Assembly (NCBI GenBank): GCA_050949865.1
Contig: JBMNGN010000001.1
Location: 62,001 to 126,000, forward strand
Length of the DNA: 64,000 bases
Reading direction: 5' to 3'
DNA from: JBMNGN01 sp050949865
GTDB taxonomy: Bacteria; Bacillota; Syntrophomonadia; Syntrophomonadales; Syntrophomonadaceae
The notes under the pieces are model-generated. The model was not told where the DNA came from, ran no database searches, and saw nothing but the letters and a program-made list of their open reading frames with translations. Each line of letters begins with the position of its first letter. The first letter of the stretch is position 1. Positions 17,403 to 26,883 of the stretch are shown in pieces. The position numbers and the translations under genes were made by a program.

Positions 17403-18803
17403 TTACCGTATTCCGATTGCTTTTTCTTTATACTCTAGCACATTTGCCTGGTTATACCTATCGGATTCATGCCAAATTTTATCGGCAACTACTCCCCAAT
17501 TTTCCGCTGCCTCCTGGCAACGCTCGGAAAGAACGTGGACATCTTCCGGATTCATTATCTCCGTAGAAATTGCGCCCGATTTTTCCACCATGGCTACCAG
17601 ACAATCGGGATTGTCCAGCAGCGGGCATGGACGTAAGTGATTGTGATTAAAGGGCTGACTTTGGTGGTATTGCATGAATAATGGCCTTTGTAAAGCCTCC
17701 AGGAGAGTAGTCTCATATATATTGCTGTCAGAATAATGGATAAAGGCACATGGTTCGATATCCCCATTGGCATTAATATGCAAATAACGCCGGCCTCCAG
17801 CTATACACCCTCCTGAATATTCTCCGTCATTCCAGAAGTCCAGGGTAAAAATAGGTTTAGTTTCCCGGAATTTGCGGATTTGATAATACATATATTCTCT
17901 TTGTCCCGCAGTAACCATCAGCTCAGGTACTGCGTCCCTGCCTACCGGTATATAGGTAAAGAACCAGGCAAATTTTGCTCCTCTTTTGATCATTTCGTCG
18001 ATAAACTCTTCACTGCCTATTATCCGGGTATTTTGCCGGGTATAGGTGCAAGATATTCCAAAGGGCAGCTGTTTGGACTTCAAGATTTGCATGGCTCTAA
18101 GTACTGCCTGGTAAGTTCCTTTGCCTCTTCTCGCATCGGTCTGTTCCTCAAAACCCTCCACGCTTATTGCCGGTATAAAATTTTTTACCCGCAGTACATC
18201 TTCCGCAAAGCAGTCATCGATCAAAGTACCATTGGTAAAAGCCAGAAAAGCACAATCACTGTGCCGCTCACAAAGTTTAATGATGTCGCGCTTCCGCAAT
18301 AGCGGTTCACCACCGGAGTAAATATAAGCAAATACTCCCAGTTCTTTACCCTGTTCAATGATTCCATTTAGTGTATCATAATTCATATTGAGATGGTGCC
18401 CATATTCAGCTGCCCAGCAGCCAGTACAATTCAAATTACAGGCTGAGGTCGGATCCATAAGGATTGCCCAGGGTACATTGCATTGGTATTTTTCCATAAT
18501 TTTGTCTTGACGCCTGGCACCAATAACTGTGGCATTAATCAGGACATTTTCAAAAAATCTTTTTCTAATTCCTTCGTCAATGTCGGTATAGAGGCTTTTA
18601 ATCAACTGATACCATACATTTCCCCTGCTATCCAACAGGCGTTTCAAGTTCCGGGCCCGCGGCGCAACGTGCTTCCCATCACCGTCCACTCTAATCAGCC
18701 AATTAACCACCCGGGTGATATTTTTTTCCGGGTCAGTATCCAAATATCCCAATACTTTTTTGATCCCGTAAGCCCTTACCCTTTCAGGCATGTTTTTGTC
18801 CAT
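17403..18803 (-). CDS. Radical SAM protein with C-terminal cysteine region
   Basis: A radical S-adenosylmethionine enzyme of 466 residues. The cluster motif CNLNCTGC (CxxxCxxC) is followed by YSGGEPLLR, a standard SAM-binding motif, and by AFTNGTLI and AISVEG strands of the barrel. A later cysteine-containing region (GGCIAGGRRYLHINANGDIEPC is split as GGCIAGG and GDIEPC, then CPLLDNPDC) resembles the SPASM-like auxiliary cluster area. About 120 residues precede the barrel. The substrate is unknown, and no precursor peptide or obvious cofactor operon is adjacent. The start has GGGAG six bases upstream. It is followed by the P-type ATPase gene. Confidence 0.85.
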   Translation of the reverse strand: MDKNMPERVRAYGIKKVLGYLDTDPEKNITRVVNWLIRVDGDGKHVAPRARNLKRLLDSRGNVWYQLIKSLYTDIDEGIRKRFFENVLINATVIGARRQDKIMEKYQCNVPWAILMDPTSACNLNCTGCWAAEYGHHLNMNYDTLNGIIEQGKELGVFAYIYSGGEPLLRKRDIIKLCERHSDCAFLAFTNGTLIDDCFAEDVLRVKNFIPAISVEGFEEQTDARRGKGTYQAVLRAMQILKSKQLPFGISCTYTRQNTRIIGSEEFIDEMIKRGAKFAWFFTYIPVGRDAVPELMVTAGQREYMYYQIRKFRETKPIFTLDFWNDGEYSGGCIAGGRRYLHINANGDIEPCAFIHYSDSNIYETTLLEALQRPLFMQYHQSQPFNHNHLRPCPLLDNPDCLVAMVEKSGAISTEIMNPEDVHVLSERCQEAAENWGVVADKIWHESDRYNQANVLEYKEKAIGIR

Positions 18804-18944
18804 TAATGCTCCCTCACTTTCAAAAAAACTTTAATCGTATTTTTTGTTGTTTTGTGTTTAATTACCCCTATTGATAGTTGAATAAGGTTGACAAAATTCT
18901 TCCGTTAAGCGGAAAATCATCCTGTTCCATCAACTTCTCCCTAA

Positions 18945-18983
18945 CAAAAAAAAGACCCAAACCTTCTGGTTTTGAGTCTTTTT
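18945..18983 (-). terminator. Rho-independent terminator of the chemoreceptor gene
   Basis: On the minus strand a 13-bp stem (18968-18980 with 18951-18963, with mismatches) around a four-base loop ends in a run of eight U residues. It lies about 55 bases after the stop of the chemoreceptor gene. Confidence 0.85.
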
Positions 18984-19037
18984 AAAAACCTGTTGCTCTT
19001 AGGGGAAAACTAATATGTAATGCAATAAAATCGGAAA

Positions 19038-20765
19038 TTAAATCTTAAACTGATCGATGAGCAACTTTAACTTCCCAGCGCTTTCCGCCATCTTTTGGGA
19101 AACTTCACTTATTTGCGATGCAGCCTGGGCGGCAGCATCACTGCCTTTTGCAATTTCTTGGGTACCGGTGCTGGATTCTACAATTGTACTAGTGGTAGCT
19201 TCAATGGCTTGGTTGATTTGAATCATGGAGTTCAAAACATCATTTACATTCGAAGTTACCTCTTCGGTCAGGGCAAGCATAGTGTTACTATCTTTTTTAT
19301 ATTGTTCGCCAATGTCAACCATAAAACCATAATCCTTAACCACATCACCGTTAATGAATTCTAACAAATCATTGGAATTTTTAATCAGATTGACAATCGC
19401 ATTTTCCACCTGGTTGGTCAATTCTTGAATACCGGTGACCGCTTGGGAAGAATCCTCAGCCAGCTTGCGCACCTCTTCAGCCACCACAGCGAATCCCCTT
19501 CCCTGTTCACCAGCCCTGGCAGCCTCAATGGCTGCGTTTAAGGCCAATAGGTTGGTTTGCTCGGCAATGCCTGATATCTCTTCAGCCAGGCCGGATATTT
19601 GCTGGACAACTTTAGCATGGGTTATGGCGTTTTCCAGCTTATTTCTTATGTCATTATAAATGGAAATGGCATTATTTTTAGAGTTTTCAGCAGTTTGCTG
19701 TACTGACACCGCTCTTTGCTCGATTTTCCTCGATTCTTCCTGGTTTTTATCCGCATTGGCTTTAACCTCAGTTAACACCGTCACTATTTCTTCCCCCGAA
19801 CTGCTCATCTCTTCGGCCGATGATGAAACCTCTTCCATTCCCGCCGCTATTTCCTGGGTAGAAGCTGATACCTGTTGCATGGTAGCCGCTATATTCTCAC
19901 CTGAAGCTGCCACTTCTTCACTAAAAGCTGCAACCTCATGGGCACTGTCAGTAACACTGGCAATCATATTTCTTAAGCTTTTAGTAAGCTTGTCAAAGCT
20001 TTCCGCCAAATGTCCAATTTCGTCTTTGCGATTGAGGTATTCGCTGCTTATATCATGGGAAAAATCGCCGGTTGCCATTATCTCAGAACGCTTAAGTACT
20101 GCAGCTATGGGATGAGTTATCTTCCTGGAGATAAACACCCCAAACCCTAACTGCAGAGCCAGTGCAATAAGGGTTATTAAAATTATCTGAATTAATACCG
20201 AATTTATTTTTTTAGCCAGGTCCCTATTCAATTCTTCACTTCGATTGGAATTGTGTTCGGCCAAATCCCTCATGTTTTCGTTTATAAGCTTTAGAACCGG
20301 GCTAATCATCTGGGTATAAAGGCTGTAGGCTTCCTCATTGTTTCCTTGGTTAATCAGATCCAGTATCTTGTCCCTTTCATTACCATATATAACGATATAT
20401 CCCGTCATCTTTTTAAATATTTCTTTTCCATAATCATCCATTTCAGTATTCCTATATTCCTGTGATAACCGTTCATATTCCTGAATAGCATTATTTAGGG
20501 TAGTCATAACTTCTTCCTTTGCAATCGGGTCCAGATCAGCCAGGATTAGTTGAACCAAGCAGGCTTCTGTTATGCTGTTCTGGGCCCTCATATCATTAAG
20601 ATATTTAACCGGAAGCAAGCGATTTCTATACATGTTATCGAGATCATTTCCTGCATTTCTCGCGGTTGACAAACCCAAATACCCGATTCCTACTAAAAAT
20701 ACCATAGATATGGCAATTAAAAACGTAATTTTTGCCCCAATTCGCATGTTATTGAAAAACTTCAT
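19038..20765 (-). CDS. Methyl-accepting chemotaxis protein
   Basis: A transmembrane chemoreceptor of 575 residues. TM1 is at about 11-31. A periplasm-facing four-helix-bundle sensor spans 32-188, TM2 lies at about 190-213, and a HAMP linker ends near 266. The long cytoplasmic coiled coil contains the strictly conserved hairpin tip (QTNLLALNAAIEAARAGEQG, then GRGFAVVAEEVRKLA), which contacts CheA and CheW. The ATG is eight bases after GGAGG. No che genes are adjacent, so this is an orphan receptor locus. The ligand cannot be told from the sequence. Confidence 0.95.
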   Translation of the reverse strand: MKFFNNMRIGAKITFLIAISMVFLVGIGYLGLSTARNAGNDLDNMYRNRLLPVKYLNDMRAQNSITEACLVQLILADLDPIAKEEVMTTLNNAIQEYERLSQEYRNTEMDDYGKEIFKKMTGYIVIYGNERDKILDLINQGNNEEAYSLYTQMISPVLKLINENMRDLAEHNSNRSEELNRDLAKKINSVLIQIILITLIALALQLGFGVFISRKITHPIAAVLKRSEIMATGDFSHDISSEYLNRKDEIGHLAESFDKLTKSLRNMIASVTDSAHEVAAFSEEVAASGENIAATMQQVSASTQEIAAGMEEVSSSAEEMSSSGEEIVTVLTEVKANADKNQEESRKIEQRAVSVQQTAENSKNNAISIYNDIRNKLENAITHAKVVQQISGLAEEISGIAEQTNLLALNAAIEAARAGEQGRGFAVVAEEVRKLAEDSSQAVTGIQELTNQVENAIVNLIKNSNDLLEFINGDVVKDYGFMVDIGEQYKKDSNTMLALTEEVTSNVNDVLNSMIQINQAIEATTSTIVESSTGTQEIAKGSDAAAQAASQISEVSQKMAESAGKLKLLIDQFKI

Positions 20766-21130
20766 CCATTAATCCTCCTACATCTTTTTATTGGTTTTTG
20801 TAGAAATAGCACAGTTCTTCAAAACCATTACTACAAATCATCGAATTAGGCCAACCATGCTCTAGTCAGCTATTAATACAATTACTATTCTATTCTGATT
20901 GGTCTAAATACCATGGCCTCCTTCCTTGCCGCATTGCCAAGCAAACCCCAGGTAACGCTTTATAATCAAATGGTCCAGATAAAATAGATGTTTGGCATTT
21001 ATACAATTATCGGAATATAGCTGGTATAATTTAGCATCCTGCCGAATGTTTTTTTCACCAATGTTAAAGAATGGCTACCCCGAAAAGAGATAGCCCTCTT
21101 TAATTTAAGCTGATAATATAGATGGCTTCT
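20766..21130. other. Intergenic region upstream of the chemoreceptor
   Basis: About 365 bases. It contains the hairpin at 21073-21095 after the Cys-rich gene and presumably the chemoreceptor promoter. I cannot place a convincing promoter, and no gene is supported. Confidence 0.5.
21073..21095 (-). terminator. Hairpin downstream of the Cys-rich protein gene
   Basis: Minus-strand GGCUAUCUC pairs with GGGGUAGCC (two G-U pairs) around a UUUUC loop, about 35 bases after the stop. The following U-tract is weak (AUUCUUU). Confidence 0.5.
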
Positions 21131-21868
21131 TTAGGAATCAGTCGAGGAACCATTCGGCTCTGGACAGGAACACTCTCCTGTACCGGTTGTTTGGCAGTCA
21201 ACTGAAGTTCTGCCTGTGCATGCATGAGCGCCAAAGCTGATCGGCACTTCAATACATATTAACTGAGATACGGTAAATTCACATACCCCTCCTGGTGTGC
21301 CGGGACATGGGAGATTTCCAATCATAGGCTCACCACAGCAAATGGTAGTTGCTTCTCCTGCAAAGGCAAAAGGTCTGATAGTAACAGGCACACAAACATT
21401 GGCAAATTGAGAAACCTTTCTCTCACAGCTAGGGGTAGGAGGTGTACAAACAGGCCCACAGATAAACAATCCGGAGGCAGATAGCCCACCGCCAAACAGG
21501 CATACATTTACTCCTCCCACCGGGAAGGGCGTGGTCAATTCAAAGCAGAAAAGCCCTACGCTATCCTGTGCACCTTGCACTTTACTAATCTCAAAATCAA
21601 ATTTCAAACCCGGACACCCGGTAGTCGGATCTGTGTTGGGTGGGATGAATAATTCCACGTTTTCTCCAATCACAACTGTTTGGGGAACCCCACCAATGGT
21701 CACTTCGACATTAGTAATCTGATCCAAAGTAATACTTGGGCATATACTCAATACCCAGTGACTCAAGTCGATAAATTCACTCATGTCCGCTCCTATCCCG
21801 GTAACGCGGTAACAAAACCTTTGGTTTTGCCCCGGCATAGGAAATAAGACGGACTGGTTTTCATCCAA
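21131..21868 (-). CDS. Cysteine-rich protein with two VSQ repeats, possible spore or surface protein
   Basis: A 245-residue protein with many cysteines. The C-terminal half holds two copies of one module: CERKVSQFANVCVPVTI near residue 147 and CEFTVSQLICIEVPISFGA near residue 195. Each is followed by a Gly/Cys-rich segment. The N-terminal part has IGADMSEFIDLSHW, then a beta-rich region. There is no signal peptide or membrane helix. The Cys content and secreted-like composition suggest a spore-coat or cross-linked surface protein, but this is inference. The TTG start has no good ribosome binding site, and the frame stays open about 20 codons upstream without an ATG. It lies 60 bases after the MscS gene. 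Confidence 0.7.
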   Translation of the reverse strand: MDENQSVLFPMPGQNQRFCYRVTGIGADMSEFIDLSHWVLSICPSITLDQITNVEVTIGGVPQTVVIGENVELFIPPNTDPTTGCPGLKFDFEISKVQGAQDSVGLFCFELTTPFPVGGVNVCLFGGGLSASGLFICGPVCTPPTPSCERKVSQFANVCVPVTIRPFAFAGEATTICCGEPMIGNLPCPGTPGGVCEFTVSQLICIEVPISFGAHACTGRTSVDCQTTGTGECSCPEPNGSSTDS

Positions 21869-21928
21869 GTTGTTGCTTTCGCCATACCATGTTGATCCTG
21901 GGCTTAGCCTGTTTTTGAATCCGGATAG

Positions 21929-23044
21929 TTATTGAAGCTGGGTTAGTTCTTTATCGTTTTCCAGGTAAATATTGCGGCTGGGCAAAGCAATCGAAACCTC
22001 TTCTTCTCTAAGAATGGCTAAAATCCGCAGCATGATATCTTCCTTTATCTGGTGGTATTCTTTAAACACTGTGGTTTTTACAAAAAAGTAAAAAAACATA
22101 TCCAAACTACTGTCCGCAAAGCGCTCCCAATTAACAATAATGGTTTCCTGGTCAACTTCAGGGTGGGCAATCAGCATGGCTCTTATTCTATTTACACATC
22201 GCTCCAATTTGTCAATCGGGGTGCTGTAGACCACACCCAGATGAAAGTTTATCCTCCACTTATCCCTCCGCGAATAGTTGGTTATCGGTTCGTTAGCCAG
22301 GGTAGAATTAGGTACGGTCACAACCGATCTGGTAAAGGCTTTTACTTTGGTGCTGCGAAAAGAGATGTCCTCTACTATACCCTCAACACTAGGGGTGGCA
22401 ATCCAATCTCCAATAGAAAAGGGCTTTTCTACTACTATAATAATTCCTCCGAATATATTGGCCAGCATATCCTGTGCCGCCAAGGCAAAAGCCAACCCAC
22501 CGAGCCCTAATCCGGCAATAAACCCATTTACTTCATAATCCCACTCCTGGACAATAATTACTAATGCCAGGGCAATCAAAACAAATCTAACCACCCGGGA
22601 TAAAAAGACTAATAAGATGTCGCTTATATTATACTTCTCCTTAATCTCCTGGGATAACAGTGAATCAGCCCCCAGCAGAGCATATATTCCCCAGGTAATC
22701 ACTATGACTATCCCGGATCTGAAAAGCTGGCTGATAAAATCATTTTGAACCTGGTTCAACGGCAGGTAGAGCAAGGCCAGATAGAGGCCGGCTATCAAAA
22801 ATAAGGCCTGAAACGGTTTGTAAAAGGCCTTTAGTATCTTTTCATCGATATTAGTTTCTGTTCTTGAGGCGATTCTCATAATCCAGCCGAAGAAATACCG
22901 GGTAAAGGCTTTGCGGAGGAACCAGAAGCCTAATAAAATCAATACTGATACCAGAGCGCTTTTAACCGTTTCACTGCCGGTAACCAGTGAATATCCGCCT
23001 AATAGTAGGTCGCTTAATCCCCTTCCGCCTTCAACAATACCCAT
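21929..23044 (-). CDS. MscS-family small-conductance mechanosensitive channel
   Basis: An integral membrane channel of about 371 residues. Several N-terminal helices precede the pore helix GFIAGLGLGGLAFALAAQ, whose Gly/Ala packing is typical of MscS TM3. The beta domain shows the DWIATPSVEGIVEDI and TVPNSTLANEPITNYSRR segments. The cytoplasmic alpha/beta end is complete. I prefer the ATG at 23044, about 11 bases after AAAGGAG; an in-frame ATG at 23104 has no ribosome binding site. It probably opens under membrane tension to release solutes during osmotic downshock. Confidence 0.9.
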   Translation of the reverse strand: MGIVEGGRGLSDLLLGGYSLVTGSETVKSALVSVLILLGFWFLRKAFTRYFFGWIMRIASRTETNIDEKILKAFYKPFQALFLIAGLYLALLYLPLNQVQNDFISQLFRSGIVIVITWGIYALLGADSLLSQEIKEKYNISDILLVFLSRVVRFVLIALALVIIVQEWDYEVNGFIAGLGLGGLAFALAAQDMLANIFGGIIIVVEKPFSIGDWIATPSVEGIVEDISFRSTKVKAFTRSVVTVPNSTLANEPITNYSRRDKWRINFHLGVVYSTPIDKLERCVNRIRAMLIAHPEVDQETIIVNWERFADSSLDMFFYFFVKTTVFKEYHQIKEDIMLRILAILREEEVSIALPSRNIYLENDKELTQLQ

Positions 23045-23109
23045 GAATACGACTACTCCTTTCCAGGACGCCAGGCAAACGGTCCTAATATTTGATTTGC
23101 TCATAGCTT

Positions 23110-23138
23110 AATAAAATAAGAGGGCTTAAACGCCCTCT
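23110..23138 (-). terminator. Rho-independent terminator of the EF-G-like gene
   Basis: Minus-strand AGAGGGC (23138-23132) pairs with GCCCUCU (23125-23119) around a six-base loop, followed by UAUUUUAUU. It lies 21 bases after the stop codon. Confidence 0.85.
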
Positions 23139-23159
23139 ATTAATGTACAAATGGTACCA

Positions 23160-25202
23160 TTATTTTTCTTCCTTTTCTTGCTTGGCCTTTTCAATTATTT
23201 TTTCCGCATTTTGGGCAGGCACTTCTTCATAATGGGAAAAAGCCATTTTAAACTTGCCCCTTCCCTGAGTCATTGATTTTAAATCGATGGTATACTTTGC
23301 CATTTCAGCAAGTGGAACTAAAGCCTTAACCACCTGTTTTTTCCCCGCCGGTTCCATGCCAAGGACTCTCCCCCGCTTGCTGTTTAAGTCTCCAATTATA
23401 TCTCCCATATATGCATCCGGTATTTCTACTTCCACATTCATAATCGGTTCTAAAAGCACTGGTTTGGCTGATTCCATTCCCTTTCTAAAAGCTATCCTGG
23501 CCGCCATTTTAAAAGCCATTTCCGATGAATCTACAGTATGATAGGATCCATCATAAAGGGTGGCCTTTATGTTGGTAACCGGGTATCCTGCCAGAACGCC
23601 TTCCTCCATAGCTTCCAGCAACCCTTTTTCTACTGCCGGGAAGTATTGTCTGGGCACCGAACCTCCGAACACGTTTTCTTCAAATACAAAGTTGGAATCT
23701 TCGCAGGGTTCAAATTTTATCCAGACATGGCCATACTGCCCGTGCCCGCCAGTCTGTTTTTTATGTTTGCCTTCAGTCTGAACCGCAGCGCGAATAGTCT
23801 CCCGGTATGGTATTTTCATGTCCTTTGCGGCAACCTCTACTCCGTACCTCCTGGAAAGTTTTTCCGTAATAATGTCAGCATGAGTATCCCCCATGGTTTT
23901 TAGAATCGTCTGCTTGGTCTCGATATTTTTCTCTACCGCCAAAGCAGGATCTTCCTCCAGTATTTTCTGGAAAGCACCGCTTAACTTATCCTCATCACCT
24001 TTACTCTTTGGTTCAATGGCAATAGATAAGGTGGGTTCCGGGAATACTATCGGATCCAGTAAAACCGCCTGGGATTTGGTAGTCAGTGTATCCCCGGTTC
24101 CAGTTACATTCAGCTTGGCCACTGCCCCAATGTCCCCTGGAAAAAGCTCCGGTACCCCGGTTTGCTCCTTACCCGTCATGATTAACAGCTGGGCAATTCT
24201 TTCTTCCTTCTCCTTAGTAGCGTTATAAACAACGCTATCTGATTTCATTTTGCCCGTAAAAACCCTAAACATGTTTAACCTGCCGATATAAGGATCAGCA
24301 ATAGTCTTAAATACCTGGGCACATAAGGGTTCATTTTCCAGGTCTTTTCCTTTGACTTGAGGATTATTCGCTGGTGAAGCAGTACATTCTATGATAAAGT
24401 CCATCAGTTGAGTAACACCCATATTGTTTAGGGCGGAACCGCAGAAGACAAAAACTGCTGTACCATTGGCAGCCGCTACCTTAATGCCGGATATAATCTC
24501 CTCATCAGTCAGTTCCTCGCCCTCTAAATACTTGGTTAGCAGCTCATCATCTGCTTCTGCAGCCGCTTCTATCAGCTGCTCTTTATAGGATGTGGCTTCA
24601 TCTAACATATCTTCAGGGATATCTTGGATTGATACCTGTCCGTTACCCGGTTGGAACATCAAGGCTTTCATCTTGATTAAATCGATTACCCCTTTAAAGT
24701 TCTCCTCAGCACCAATCGGGAGTTGGACCGGAACAATATTGTCCGGGAAAACCTGTTTCATTTCCTCAATCACTTTGAAAAAGTCGGCATTTTCCCGATC
24801 CATTTTATTAATAAACGCTATTTTGGGAACCGTGGGAAAATCCTCCCACAATACTTCGGTTTGTACTTCCACACCCGCAGTAGCTGATAATATGGCTATG
24901 ACAGTATCCACTACTTTCAATGCGGCAACCACTTCAAAATAGAAATCAGCATATCCCGGAGTGTCTAACACATTTATTTTATGACCTCGGTATTCGCAAG
25001 GAATCATAGAGGTACTGATGGTTATTTTTCTCTTTATTTCTTCAGGGTAAAAGTCACTCACTGTATTGCCATCATCAACTTTCCCCATTCTTTTCGTAGC
25101 CCCAGTGTTAAATAGCATGGCTTCCGCCAGGGATGTCTTTCCTGTACCCCCATGACCAACAAGAGCTACATTACGAATCTGACTAGTGGGGTAAACCTTC
25201 AT
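23160..25202 (-). CDS. EF-G-like translational GTPase (EF-G2-type paralogue)
   Basis: The protein of 680 residues has the five-domain EF-G layout. G1 is GHGGTGKTS (16-24) rather than the AHIDAGKTT of housekeeping EF-G. G3 is DTPGYADF (80-87), where Tyr replaces the catalytic His. G4 is NKMD (132-135). Domain IV is intact, with GGHGQYGHVWIKFEP. These substitutions resemble the EF-G-2 clade, whose role is poorly defined, so I avoid the name fusA. No rpsL, rpsG or tuf genes are adjacent, which supports a paralogue. GAGGAGG stands 10 bases before the ATG. The gene has its own terminator. Confidence 0.88.
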   Translation of the reverse strand: MKVYPTSQIRNVALVGHGGTGKTSLAEAMLFNTGATKRMGKVDDGNTVSDFYPEEIKRKITISTSMIPCEYRGHKINVLDTPGYADFYFEVVAALKVVDTVIAILSATAGVEVQTEVLWEDFPTVPKIAFINKMDRENADFFKVIEEMKQVFPDNIVPVQLPIGAEENFKGVIDLIKMKALMFQPGNGQVSIQDIPEDMLDEATSYKEQLIEAAAEADDELLTKYLEGEELTDEEIISGIKVAAANGTAVFVFCGSALNNMGVTQLMDFIIECTASPANNPQVKGKDLENEPLCAQVFKTIADPYIGRLNMFRVFTGKMKSDSVVYNATKEKEERIAQLLIMTGKEQTGVPELFPGDIGAVAKLNVTGTGDTLTTKSQAVLLDPIVFPEPTLSIAIEPKSKGDEDKLSGAFQKILEEDPALAVEKNIETKQTILKTMGDTHADIITEKLSRRYGVEVAAKDMKIPYRETIRAAVQTEGKHKKQTGGHGQYGHVWIKFEPCEDSNFVFEENVFGGSVPRQYFPAVEKGLLEAMEEGVLAGYPVTNIKATLYDGSYHTVDSSEMAFKMAARIAFRKGMESAKPVLLEPIMNVEVEIPDAYMGDIIGDLNSKRGRVLGMEPAGKKQVVKALVPLAEMAKYTIDLKSMTQGRGKFKMAFSHYEEVPAQNAEKIIEKAKQEKEEK

Positions 25203-25284
25203 CTAATATAAACCTCCTCATTTAGAACTACAGATGTAAAAATGGTACTATAATTTCGGCCAACCTGCAAAAATATTTTTAATT

Positions 25285-25542
25285 TTATTTTTTAGCCATT
25301 ATATAGAATATCCAATAAAGGAGCAATGCAGCAACCAAAAATAGCACAAACTGATAAAATATAATCCCTCTAAAAGTGTCCATTAATAGAGTAAATACAA
25401 CTGCCAAACTTATGGGAAAAAGCACCATCTTGCTGATGGACTTTTGCGGATAGTCGGGGTCCTGCCTTCTCCGTTTTAAGTAGCCAAGGTTTAATAGGAG
25501 AAAAAAAATAACAGCATTCAATACAAAACTAAAAAATAGCAT
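25285..25542 (-). CDS. Small membrane protein downstream of surE
   Basis: An 85-residue protein with an N-terminal helix, a basic linker (KRRRQDPDYP) and two further hydrophobic helices. It is not recognised. The ATG at 25542 overlaps the surE stop as TGATG, so it is translationally coupled to surE. The linker followed by PISLAVVFTLLMDTFRG suggests both ends of a compact integral protein. It is probably a real member of the lepB-surE operon. Confidence 0.65.
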   Translation of the reverse strand: MLFFSFVLNAVIFFLLLNLGYLKRRRQDPDYPQKSISKMVLFPISLAVVFTLLMDTFRGIIFYQFVLFLVAALLLYWIFYIMAKK

Positions 25543-26336
25543 CAATCATCCCTGCGCGAAAAATACTCAAGGTATTTCTTGAAGGTCCTCTGGTATTTCT
25601 CTATAAGTCGATAATCGGTTAAATCCAGATGGATAGGAGTTATACTTATGTAGTTTTTATTGGCAGCATAAACATCACTGTCTTCGTCCTGCTCATCGTT
25701 TACTACCCCCCCGCCAAGCCAGTAATAGGTATTACCCCTGGGATCCTGTCTTTCCTCGAAAAGGTTATCATAATTGCGAACCCCCAGCTTGGTAATCCTT
25801 ATTCCCCTGATTGCGTGGGAAGGTACAGCAGGTATATTTATGTTCAATAAGGTTTGTTTTTCAATCCCGTTTCTCATTATAGTTTTGATTACATTCTTTA
25901 CCAGCTTGGCAGCCAGCGTGAAATCCATGTCCTCCTGATAAGAATTTAACGAAACTGCCATGGCCGGGTAACCAAGTATGACTCCCTCGGCAGCGGCGGA
26001 AACCGTGCCTGAGTACAGCACATCGGTACCCAGGTTTGGTCCATGATTAATCCCCGAGACCACCAGATCGATTTCGTCCTTTATTAACCGGCACAAGCCC
26101 AATTTTACACAATCCACCGGGGTTCCGCTTACCACCCATGCATTTTTAACCTCAGGAATATCTTTAGTAACCACCTTAAGCGGATCAAAAACCGTTATGC
26201 AATGGCCTGTTCCGCTTCTTTCCTGATCAGGAGCTACTACATATAATTCAGCAATGGGACTAATGGCCTTTATCAAAGAATGAAGGCCCCGGGCATTTAT
26301 TCCGTCATCATTGGTTAGCAGTATCCTCAAAAGCAA
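25542..26336 (-). CDS. surE: 5'/3'-nucleotidase SurE
   Basis: SurE is a metal-dependent phosphatase acting on nucleoside monophosphates, linked to stationary-phase survival. The sequence has the metal site TNDDG near the N-terminus, SGINHGPNLGTDVLYSGTVSAAAEG (split here as SGINHGPNLGTD and YSGTVSAAAEG), and full length (about 262-264 residues). There is no ATG. A TTG at 26336 or 26330 serves as the start, preceded by GGAGCGGGGGG. The gene overlaps the end of lepB by 23-29 bases. Confidence 0.92.
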   Translation of the reverse strand: MLLRILLTNDDGINARGLHSLIKAISPIAELYVVAPDQERSGTGHCITVFDPLKVVTKDIPEVKNAWVVSGTPVDCVKLGLCRLIKDEIDLVVSGINHGPNLGTDVLYSGTVSAAAEGVILGYPAMAVSLNSYQEDMDFTLAAKLVKNVIKTIMRNGIEKQTLLNINIPAVPSHAIRGIRITKLGVRNYDNLFEERQDPRGNTYYWLGGGVVNDEQDEDSDVYAANKNYISITPIHLDLTDYRLIEKYQRTFKKYLEYFSRRDD

Positions 26337-26868
26337 CCCCCCGCTCCAGCAGAGTAATATGATTTAATGGCCAATAGATCATAAAGGCTTTACCTTTAAC
26401 CCTGTCAGTAGTGAGCCATGCATTCCATTTATGGCTATCAAAACTTAAATTACGGTTGTCCCCCAAGACCAACAGGCTGTCCGCAGGAACAACCACCGGA
26501 CCATATTCATAGTCTATAGGATTATCCAGATAAGGTTCATTTAAAGGCTGGTTGTTTATGTACACTTTGGAATCCTTTATCTCCACTGTCTCTCCCGGCA
26601 GTCCAATTATCCTCTTAATATAATCCAAATCCGACTGTAAAACCTCAGGGGGATCAAATACAATTATGTCTCCTCTTTCAGGTTCCTTGAAATAGTAAAT
26701 AAACCGATTCACCAATACTCTATCGTCTATCTGTAAGGTAGGCAGCATCGAGCCGCTAGGAATTGTCCTTCCTTCAATTACAAAGCTTCTTAAAATCATG
26801 GCCAGTATAAAGGCAATTACTATTATACTGATAAATTCTTTAATTATTTCCCGAATATTCTTGCTCAC
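26308..26868 (-). CDS. lepB: Signal peptidase I
   Basis: A type I signal peptidase of 186 residues that removes signal peptides on the outer face of the membrane. One N-terminal transmembrane helix (about 13-30) precedes the catalytic Ser in IPSGSMLPTL. The general-base Lys lies in DYIKRIIGLPGE, and the GDNRNLSFDS box follows. The size and single anchor match the Gram-positive type. It is the first gene before surE, with which it overlaps. Confidence 0.95.
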   Translation of the reverse strand: MSKNIREIIKEFISIIVIAFILAMILRSFVIEGRTIPSGSMLPTLQIDDRVLVNRFIYYFKEPERGDIIVFDPPEVLQSDLDYIKRIIGLPGETVEIKDSKVYINNQPLNEPYLDNPIDYEYGPVVVPADSLLVLGDNRNLSFDSHKWNAWLTTDRVKGKAFMIYWPLNHITLLERGVAFEDTANQ

Positions 26869-26883
26869 GATTCACCTCGAATA

